Below, piece by piece: positions 1 to 5,626 of a stretch of DNA of 5,626 nucleotides. Positions within the stretch are counted from its first letter, which is position 1, and every line of letters starts with the position of its first letter. This DNA comes from Thermogutta sp. (GTDB taxonomy: Bacteria > Planctomycetota > Planctomycetia > Pirellulales > Thermoguttaceae), in NCBI RefSeq assembly GCF_014359955.1, contig NZ_JACIYL010000233.1:1-5626 (forward strand), in the 5' to 3' direction. The notes under the pieces are model-generated. The model did no database searches. It worked only from the letters and a program-made list of their open reading frames with translations, and was not told the DNA's origin. The position numbers were made by a program, and so were the translations under genes.

Positions 1-309
1 GAAACAGACAATCACTGGATCCAGATCGACCTCCGTCAGTCGGGAAAGAATTGTTTCGGAGTGGGGAGCCGGGTGAAGGTCGTGGCGGGCGACCTTGTTC
101 AGTATGACGAGGTCCATGCAGGTCGGGGATATCAAAGCCACTGGGGATTGCGGCTGCACTTCGGATTGGGCAGCCACGACCATGTGGACCGACTTGAAGT
201 CTTCTGGCATGGCGGGGGCCACGACACGATCGAAAACATACCGGCCGACCAGATCATCACCGTCCGTCGTGGCGGCACATGGACGCGCTCCCGTGTACCG
301 GGAAAGTAA
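1..309 (+). CDS. ASPIC/UnbV domain protein (CRTAC1-like), C-terminal 102 residues only
   Basis: This is the end of a plus-strand gene that is open from base 1 and stops at TAA 307-309; its start lies off the left edge. The GTG at 61 is in frame but falls inside the domain, so it is not the start. The visible residues match the ASPIC/UnbV domain found at the C-terminus of CRTAC1-like proteins, usually after FG-GAP/VCBS beta-propeller repeats. Landmarks are GVGSR at residues 20-24, GYQSHWGLRLHFGLG at 43-57 and VDRLEVFWHGG at 62-72, followed by an ADQIITV strand near 82-88. The family usually has WPSG where this protein has WHGG, a mild divergence. Such proteins are generally exported and are abundant in planctomycetes; their biochemical role is poorly defined. 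The signal peptide and propeller would be upstream and cannot be seen. No terminator for this gene is evident after the stop. The domain call is confident; the function is not known. Confidence 0.88.
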   Translation, partial: ETDNHWIQIDLRQSGKNCFGVGSRVKVVAGDLVQYDEVHAGRGYQSHWGLRLHFGLGSHDHVDRLEVFWHGGGHDTIENIPADQIITVRRGGTWTRSRVPGK

Positions 310-353
310 TCACCCGGTGCGTCGTACCCAGGACGGGGCCGCCATGCGTGCCG

Positions 354-395
354 AAAAAAATCAAGTCTGGTGCCTACGCGGACCACCAGACTGAT
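354..395 (-). terminator. Rho-independent terminator of the minus-strand operon
   Basis: Bases 364-372 (AGTCTGGTG) and 384-392 (CACCAGACT) form a perfect 9-bp inverted repeat around an 11-nt loop. The stem can gain three more pairs (360-362 with 393-395) if A363 is bulged out. Read on the minus strand, the hairpin is followed by TGA and then seven T (bases 360-354), the usual layout of an intrinsic terminator. It begins 44 nt after the DUF4340 stop codon. There is no T-run on the plus-strand side, so it should act only on minus-strand transcription. It ends before reaching the convergent ASPIC/UnbV coding region. Confidence 0.82.
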
Positions 396-438
396 CAGCG
401 CAGGTCGTGATGCGCACGGGCCTGCAAAAGAAGCGGCG

Positions 439-2487
439 TTACTTTTGTTGGGCGGAAGAATTGGCCTCCGAAGCAGCTCCACCGTTTTGAGACGTGGCGG
501 ACGGACCTTGCTGTTGCCCTGGTTGCGACGCAGCGGCATTTTCCCCCGTTTGTGTTGGCGTTTCTGGGGCCTGTGGCTGGCTGGTTTCAGTGCCGCTCGC
601 CGGCTGTTTTTGACCGGTCTCGGGCTTGTTCTCGGAGGGAGCGGCCGGGCTTTGTGCAGGGGATTGCTCACCAGGCTTTTGGCCCGTTTCAGTGGTCGCG
701 GGCTGTTTCTCGCCGGTCTGATCGGACTTTTGTTCCGTCTGTTGTTCTTTTTCCGTCTGTTGTTCTTTCTTCTTGATAATATCGTTCAGGCCGAGATGGA
801 TCTTGCGATACACCTCGTCGGAAATGATGTAGTACCAGTCGGCAAAACGCGCGTTGAGTTCTTTGACCCTTTCCTGACCCTTTTTAAGTTTTTCCTGATA
901 TTCGTCCTGCTTGCGTTTATTCTCTTTTTCAATCCGCTCCCGTTCGGCTTTGATATCCTCCGCTTTTTTCTGCGGTTGAGAGCTCTGTTGCCCTTCCTGA
1001 GCCGCGGCATCGGACTTCCCTTGATCAGGCGCAGACTTCGTCGCCTCATCCTTGGCTTGCTGGGCAGTATTTTGAGCGTTCGCGGAGGGCGTCTGGACGC
1101 TACGCGCTGGTGTGGACTCTTCGCCAGACTGTTTCGTTACACTCGACTTTTCATTCGCTTCCTCTGCCGCGATGGTGCTTTTTTGTTCGCTACTGGACGT
1201 GGACTGCTGTCCGGACGGCTGCGCGGGGCTGCCGGTGTTCTCTGCCGGCAATTCAGGGAGCGGCTCAAGCTCGGGTTTGGGAATCAGTTCCGGGTCGAAT
1301 TCTGCCACCACAAAGAGATAGCGATTGACTCCCGACGATCCTGTACCTTCACCCTGCCCCTCAACAACGCGGCCGAATCGGAGGAGATACCGCACACCAT
1401 CCTTCATCCCCACGCGAACTTCTCCCTCGCTGGAAATCACTTCCACATCACCCGGCTTGATCTGTCGTTGTCCAACCATCGGGAAGATCTGGTAGAATTG
1501 CTGGGCCGATGCGAGGAAAAACCCTGCTTCCGCCAGGGAAGCGGCCGTTTCTTTATTCGCTGTGACGGATCCGTCGGCACTCAGGCTCGCGCTGATACCC
1601 TGCGGTTTGCGCCGCACGTCCACGATCTTCAAATCGTCCAGCGCTGTTCGCAATCCATCGAGCTTGGCCGTGTCGAGCTCTTCATCCGAAGCCAACTCGC
1701 GAGGTTCCCACGTGCCTTTGTCGAGGTTGAAGATCAGGCTGCGGACCAGCTTCCAGCGGGGATTTCCCAGGTCGTCATAAGAGAGCACAACTTGCGATCG
1801 CGGCGTGATACCTGCCGTCACCGGATCAAACGAGTAATCATGTAATTGCACGTCACGAATATCCCAGGGATTAAGCTGGAGAAGGTCTTTTTCTATCCAG
1901 TCGCCGAATTCGCTAGAAAACTTGTCATCAGACAGTTTAACAACGTACACCGGCTCTGCCCCCTTCACACGCACGTAACGCAGTTCCTCACGGTCGGGTA
2001 CCTTATTACCAATAATCACGTCGGCGAGCACCTTATCGCTCCGGTCGCGGAATATGACGCGTTTTCCAACTCCCCGCGTAATAGTTTTAATGGCATCGTT
2101 CGTCGGCTCGACGACACCGTACATAACAAGCTCGTCCTGGGTGGGTGATTCGCTCGCCACGTCCAGGATTTTAACACCAATGAGGGCAGTGGCCGCCTGA
2201 GCCAGATGCTCTTTTGCATCGGCAGGATAATTCTCGTGACTGGGAATGCACCAGCGGTTGTTGATCTGGGCAACCTTGAAATTCTTGATCCGCACCGTGT
2301 TGGGATCGTACTCGAAGATTTCCAGGCTGGTGGCTGCAAGGGCGTCAGTGAGATTCGGACAGAGTAGCTGACCTCTTAGCTCGGTTTTGATATTCGTAGT
2401 TGGAGTATAATGGCTCCACCACGCAATAACGAGGATGACCGACGTCGCGCCGATGAAGGCGAGCGTTTTTTTGATTTCGTTATTCAT
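439..2487 (-). CDS. DUF4340 domain-containing membrane-anchored protein with long disordered tail
   Basis: This complete 682-residue protein starts at ATG 2487-2485, behind a GAGGAG ribosome-binding site. A short basic N-terminus (MNNEIKK) is followed by one hydrophobic helix at about residues 8-25, without a lipobox, so it is probably a membrane anchor with the rest outside the cytoplasm. Residues 45-400 resemble DUF4340: mixed alpha/beta sequence with VMYGVVEP near 121-128, a VIIGNKVP turn near 157-164, and WIEKDLLQLNPWDIRDV near 197-213. Residues 405-505 are rich in S, Q, E, P and A and look disordered. Residues 506-575 are a charged helix followed by an aromatic-rich segment, ELNARFADWYYIISDEVY at 543-560, which looks folded. 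Residues 576-682 are Q/T/P/G/E-rich with no F, W or Y. DUF4340 proteins are commonly encoded next to GldG-like ABC transporter components, as here, and are thought to be extracytoplasmic partners of that complex. The molecular role is unknown. It is probably cotranscribed with the upstream permease/GldG gene. Confidence 0.88.
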   Translation of the reverse strand: MNNEIKKTLAFIGATSVILVIAWWSHYTPTTNIKTELRGQLLCPNLTDALAATSLEIFEYDPNTVRIKNFKVAQINNRWCIPSHENYPADAKEHLAQAATALIGVKILDVASESPTQDELVMYGVVEPTNDAIKTITRGVGKRVIFRDRSDKVLADVIIGNKVPDREELRYVRVKGAEPVYVVKLSDDKFSSEFGDWIEKDLLQLNPWDIRDVQLHDYSFDPVTAGITPRSQVVLSYDDLGNPRWKLVRSLIFNLDKGTWEPRELASDEELDTAKLDGLRTALDDLKIVDVRRKPQGISASLSADGSVTANKETAASLAEAGFFLASAQQFYQIFPMVGQRQIKPGDVEVISSEGEVRVGMKDGVRYLLRFGRVVEGQGEGTGSSGVNRYLFVVAEFDPELIPKPELEPLPELPAENTGSPAQPSGQQSTSSSEQKSTIAAEEANEKSSVTKQSGEESTPARSVQTPSANAQNTAQQAKDEATKSAPDQGKSDAAAQEGQQSSQPQKKAEDIKAERERIEKENKRKQDEYQEKLKKGQERVKELNARFADWYYIISDEVYRKIHLGLNDIIKKKEQQTEKEQQTEQKSDQTGEKQPATTETGQKPGEQSPAQSPAAPSENKPETGQKQPASGTETSQPQAPETPTQTGENAAASQPGQQQGPSATSQNGGAASEANSSAQQK
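733..768 (-). repeat. Exact 18-bp tandem duplication in the DUF4340 gene
   Basis: The 18-mer TTCCGTCTGTTGTTCTTT (plus-strand reading) occurs twice back to back, at 733-750 and 751-768, without a mismatch. It is in frame and gives the doubled peptide KEQQTEKEQQTE at about residues 574-585 of the DUF4340 protein, where the folded-looking island gives way to the disordered tail. An exact multiple of three inside a disordered segment fits replication slippage tolerated by the protein. Confidence 0.9.
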
Positions 2488-2638
2488 CGCTGCTTATCTC
2501 CTCAACTCCCTCGCAGGATGTCGCTGTCAGGAATAAGTTGGCTTGTTTCAGATTGATTGGCGTGAAGTCGAGCCTTCGTTTTCTTCCATTACTCAGTTAA
2601 GTTGTATCGGTGCCAGAGTTTACTCCCTGAAGTAACCA
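2488..2638 (-). other. 151-bp gap between the permease/GldG and DUF4340 genes
   Basis: The gap is rather long for two adjacent operon genes. Apart from the ribosome-binding site at 2498-2503, no convincing element is visible. An imperfect dyad (2618-2636) sits just after the upstream stop codon but has no T-run, so it is not called a terminator. No clear -35/-10 pair was found for a second promoter. The absence of a terminator favours read-through from the upstream gene into DUF4340. Confidence 0.6.
2498..2503 (-). promoter_or_regulatory. Ribosome-binding site of the DUF4340 gene
   Basis: The minus strand reads GAGGAG at bases 2503-2498, ten bases before ATG 2487-2485. The spacing is slightly long but workable. 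It supports the chosen start, which directly precedes the predicted membrane anchor. Confidence 0.7.
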
Positions 2639-5626
2639 TCAGGTCTTTTCCGAGCTCGTGACCGCAGCCTTGCTGGCGGTCTTGACAGACGACGATCGTC
2701 GCACCCGCCGGGAGCTCGGGATACCCTCCATTTCCTTGGCCCGTCTCCAGACGAAGACGACCACGGCGAGCGCCAGCGGGAAGAGCGGTGGAATGATCAC
2801 GGAGACCATCTTGTAGAAATTCTGTAAACGCCGCACATAAAGGCTGAGCTCGGTTTCGATTCGTTCCAGCGCCCGGTCTCGCTTTTGCCGTTCTTCTTCC
2901 ATACGGGCATTAAGGCGGCGCTCACCCTGCTCCTGAGCAATGGCCACCCGTCGGAGAATCTCGTCGAGGCTGATGTTTTGCTTTTTCATGTCCTCTTCGA
3001 GCTTCTTCACACTTTGTTCGAGCTTTTCCCTTTCTTCGCGCTCGATCTTGTTGTAGGCCTCCTGGAGTTTCTGGCGTTCCTCGGCCGCGCGAGCGCGAGC
3101 CGCTTCGGTCGCCCGCTCGATGGTGGTCAGGGTGCGATGTTTGGGCCGTCGATTCCGGATATCAATGAATCGGTCGTCCCCGGCTACCCAGTCAATCAGG
3201 TTCAGCACCATGGTGACGTTGTCGAAGCTCAGCTTAATATCGAGGCCGGGAAGGTCCTGACGTTGCCGGAGGCGGAAAAACGTCTCGTGAAGCATATCAA
3301 TATCCGAGACCAGAACAACTTTAACGTCATGTTGTTTATTGGGAAGTTCTTCAACTTTCTCAGAATTCTGGTCTCCGTTGGAACTGTTTTCCGTCTTAGT
3401 GATTTTCATTTCCGGCAGTTTGCCTTCGATAGCGGCGGCCAGGATGTATTCCGTGCGGGTAGGACGGAATTCGCGATTCCGGTTCAGTTCCCGCGTCCCG
3501 GTGAGGAAGTCCATTCGGAAAATGTCGTCGTGGTTGATCAAGCCTGTAACGCGGCCCGTTCGCACCAGGGGGGTGAATTTCATCGTGGAGCTGTTCAGTT
3601 TGGTGATGGCACCGGGGAATGGGAACAGAACCTGTTGCAGCCCACCAACCGCCGGAATTTGTCGGTTAAACGGTTCCTCGGCACCGCAGCTCCAGTTGAC
3701 GAAGACGAATTCAGGGTTCTCTTCAAAAAGCTGGAATTTGGGATAGGGATTGTACCTCTGCCAGACGATCTCGTTGGCCGTGAAATCGATGCCCAGCTTC
3801 CGCCACAGTTTGGTGATGTCCCCTTTCGGCAAGGGCCGCATGCCGAACATCATCATCTGTTGCGGCGGCCGTCGCTCCTGACCTGTCCCTGCCACGTTGG
3901 ATGCGAATAACGGCATTGGATCTTCGAAAATGACGGTGGGCTGGCCGTAACTGATCGCCGCGATGAACCGGTCCATATCCTCTGGCGCAAGGGTGCTGGG
4001 CTGCACAGCCAGGAGGACGTCCCACCGTCCCAGTTTCATCGCTTCCTCCTTGACTTTGGCCTTGCACTGCTCCTTTTGTTGGTCCGTAAGTTTTTCCGTC
4101 GGGACGTTCAGACCGAGCAACTCCCGGCCACGTTCAATGATTTTGTCCTCGCTGGCATCGGTAAGACCCAGCACCTTCATGCCTGCCTTTTCGCACTCTT
4201 CGTCGTTGGTCACAAGATCCGCGGGCTCCACCCGTACCACCTCGTATTGCTTCTGCAATTCGTCCACAATGGGCCAGCGATCTTCTCCGCCCTGAAAACT
4301 GAATTGACCGAAAAGCTGGGCATCGGTCGTGAGGATGCCCACTCGTTTTCGCTTCTGCTGCGTGACCGTGGCGATGGATCGGATCAACTCATATTCCACG
4401 GGAATATCTCGATCGATAAACGGGACGACGACTTTTTCCAGGCCACAGGTAAAAGCCACACCCATAAAGATCCGGTGCTCCGTCCATCGGCCCTGCTGAA
4501 GGGCGAAGACACGTTGTGGCGTGATGTTGAACCGGTCCGCTGCTCGTTGGGCTTCCGCCGAGAACAGTTCTGTATTATTGATGCGAACCCGGACGTTCTT
4601 GGCCCTGGCTTCGAATTCTTTCAGCAAATTGATGAGGTTGGCACGCGTCTGGATATACGACTCGGGTACCTCTGGACTGATAAAGGCTTCAATCTGAACG
4701 ACGTGCTTGGGGTCCAGCGAGCGAAGAATCTGGAGCGTATGGGGCGACAGCGAACTGATTTTTTCGCTGGTAATATCCACACGCACGTCAGCCGCTTGAA
4801 GAACAGCCACCAACCCCAAACTTGCCGCCGCAAGGGCGAGGGTTCGTAGCGTGAAGTGGGCAGGCATCAGCGCGACGGCACGAGGGAAAGTGGCCCAACC
4901 CAGGAAAAAGAGCATATGAAGGGCAATCAGAATCGCCATGAGCGTCCAGAAGACCCATCCAGAGCTCAGCTTTTCTCCCCACAGGATGGCGATAACGGCC
5001 GCTGCGATGACCGTTACCACCTGGGCCGCGGGCGCCACGAAGTGAATCGGTGTGATTGTTTCCTTCCGCGGGAATTGTTGCCAGATGTAGAGGAGAGCGG
5101 CATGCAGGATCAAATAGCCGATCACAAGGCCAATGATCCAGAACGTGGAGCCGCCTAACTTGCTGGCGAAGATGCTCCCTAACAATGCGAAGCTGCCCAG
5201 CCAGGCGAGATGGAGCACTGCGAAGAACAATCCGGAAGGAAGTCGGGATTCGCCCGTCGGCCAGTGTCGTCGGCCGATCAACACCATCGCGACATAGAGT
5301 GTTACCGCAGCAATGAGCACAAAATACGCGAAGCCGGAAAGCGTGATCAGACCGCGGCCAAAGTTGGCAAACTGTTCGGCGATGCTCCAGGCTTTAGCGC
5401 GAATGGCAAGGTCCTGACGCAGGATGACATCCGCTGAGGACAGGAAGACGGCAGGCGCATTGAGCAGCACACCCAGGATATACGCCACGGTGAGATTGGC
5501 CGTAAAAAACGAGGCGACCATGCCAATCCCCAGCATGGCCAGGCCCATCAACCAGTAGCCAAGGTAGGTTGCCACAAACAGACCGAAATCCGGGTCACCC
5601 AAACTCCGTAACACTGCGTAATTGCA
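2639..5626 (-). CDS. ABC-2 (GldF-type) permease fused to a GldG-like auxiliary domain; N-terminus missing
   Basis: The reading frame is open to the right edge and stops at TGA (2641-2639), leaving 995 visible codons; positions here count from bases 5626-5624. The in-frame GTG at 5614 is not the start, because the four codons before it (CNYA) continue a membrane segment. Residues 14-58 are two hydrophobic helices joined by a TANLTVAY segment typical of GldF-type ABC-2 permeases. More helices follow near 92-116, 131-153, 160-181, 200-216, 223-244 and 259-276. Residues 279-820 form a large GldG-like extracytoplasmic domain (ABC_transp_aux type): it begins VDITSEKISSLSP, and RVGILTTD (428-435), WDVLLAVQPSTL (535-546) and a late VVLVSDIDML (770-779) lie inside it. 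Residues 835-935 are a highly charged coiled coil, 939-960 is a last membrane helix, and the tail is short, basic and serine-rich. The fusion joins the roles of GldF and GldG, whose ATPase partner (GldA-like) is probably encoded off the right edge. The substrate is unknown. Family assignment is confident; any link to gliding is not supported. Confidence 0.88.
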   Translation of the reverse strand, partial: CNYAVLRSLGDPDFGLFVATYLGYWLMGLAMLGIGMVASFFTANLTVAYILGVLLNAPAVFLSSADVILRQDLAIRAKAWSIAEQFANFGRGLITLSGFAYFVLIAAVTLYVAMVLIGRRHWPTGESRLPSGLFFAVLHLAWLGSFALLGSIFASKLGGSTFWIIGLVIGYLILHAALLYIWQQFPRKETITPIHFVAPAAQVVTVIAAAVIAILWGEKLSSGWVFWTLMAILIALHMLFFLGWATFPRAVALMPAHFTLRTLALAAASLGLVAVLQAADVRVDITSEKISSLSPHTLQILRSLDPKHVVQIEAFISPEVPESYIQTRANLINLLKEFEARAKNVRVRINNTELFSAEAQRAADRFNITPQRVFALQQGRWTEHRIFMGVAFTCGLEKVVVPFIDRDIPVEYELIRSIATVTQQKRKRVGILTTDAQLFGQFSFQGGEDRWPIVDELQKQYEVVRVEPADLVTNDEECEKAGMKVLGLTDASEDKIIERGRELLGLNVPTEKLTDQQKEQCKAKVKEEAMKLGRWDVLLAVQPSTLAPEDMDRFIAAISYGQPTVIFEDPMPLFASNVAGTGQERRPPQQMMMFGMRPLPKGDITKLWRKLGIDFTANEIVWQRYNPYPKFQLFEENPEFVFVNWSCGAEEPFNRQIPAVGGLQQVLFPFPGAITKLNSSTMKFTPLVRTGRVTGLINHDDIFRMDFLTGTRELNRNREFRPTRTEYILAAAIEGKLPEMKITKTENSSNGDQNSEKVEELPNKQHDVKVVLVSDIDMLHETFFRLRQRQDLPGLDIKLSFDNVTMVLNLIDWVAGDDRFIDIRNRRPKHRTLTTIERATEAARARAAEERQKLQEAYNKIEREEREKLEQSVKKLEEDMKKQNISLDEILRRVAIAQEQGERRLNARMEEERQKRDRALERIETELSLYVRRLQNFYKMVSVIIPPLFPLALAVVVFVWRRAKEMEGIPSSRRVRRSSSVKTASKAAVTSSEKT

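Noticed and set aside
310..353. Possible plus-strand terminator after the ASPIC/UnbV gene
   Set aside because: Only three-base pairings could be found, without a T-run.
132..671. 179-codon minus-strand open frame overlapping both the ASPIC/UnbV end and the DUF4340 tail
   Set aside because: It crosses the terminator, is R/P-rich, and overlaps two supported genes in other frames.
370..1845. 491-codon plus-strand open frame opposite the DUF4340 gene
   Set aside because: Its product is an L/R/F-rich string that mirrors the Q/E/K-rich codons of the sense gene; it has no recognisable domain, and its start lies inside the terminator hairpin. The sense frame has a coherent domain, anchor and ribosome-binding site.
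2548..2589. Tiny 13-residue minus-strand open frame in the intergenic gap, considered as a leader peptide
   Set aside because: No ribosome-binding site precedes it, no attenuator-like hairpins follow it, and its composition is unremarkable.
2618..2636. Imperfect dyad directly after the permease/GldG stop codon, considered as a terminator
   Set aside because: The stem is short and needs a bulge, and no T-run follows it on the minus strand.
2885..3910. 341-codon plus-strand open frame opposite the GldG-like gene
   Set aside because: It lies wholly antisense to a well-supported gene, shows no domain signal, and its composition follows from the opposite strand.
4076..4849. 257-codon plus-strand open frame opposite the GldG-like gene
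   Set aside because: Antisense shadow with no recognisable motif, inside a continuous GldG-like coding frame.
5612..5614. GTG as the start of the permease/GldG protein
   Set aside because: The frame stays open to the window edge, and CNYAVL reads as the end of a membrane helix. A start here would remove the first half of the permease.

Overview
The window looks like chromosomal DNA of a planctomycete (Planctomycetota). That placement rests on recalled protein architecture: a GldF-type permease fused to a GldG-type auxiliary domain, followed by a DUF4340 protein with a long disordered tail, next to an ASPIC/UnbV protein. No marker gene is present, and no search could be run.

Layout. Bases 1-309 (+) hold the last 102 codons of an ASPIC/UnbV-domain (CRTAC1-like) protein whose start lies off the left edge. 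Bases 310-438 are a short gap between convergent genes and contain a good rho-independent terminator for the minus strand. Bases 439-2487 (-) encode a complete 682-residue DUF4340 protein, anchored at its N-terminus. Bases 2488-2638 are a 151-bp gap with the DUF4340 ribosome-binding site but no visible terminator or promoter. Bases 2639-5626 (-) encode a large membrane protein that runs off the right edge. It is an ABC-2 permease fused to a GldG-like extracytoplasmic domain, then a coiled coil, a last membrane helix and a basic tail.

How the parts fit. The two minus-strand genes read in the same direction, permease/GldG first and DUF4340 second, and the only visible terminator lies after DUF4340. 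This is the usual order of a Gld-type ABC transporter operon, in which the ATPase is normally encoded just upstream, here beyond the right edge. The likely product is a membrane complex with a large extracytoplasmic part. Its substrate is unknown, and gliding motility should not be assumed. The ASPIC/UnbV gene is a convergent neighbour and probably functionally unrelated.

No RNA gene, mobile element, CRISPR array or attachment site was seen. The less ordinary points are the tail of the DUF4340 protein (a conserved-looking helical island between two disordered segments, with an exact 18-bp tandem duplication) and the coiled coil next to the last membrane helix of the permease/GldG fusion.
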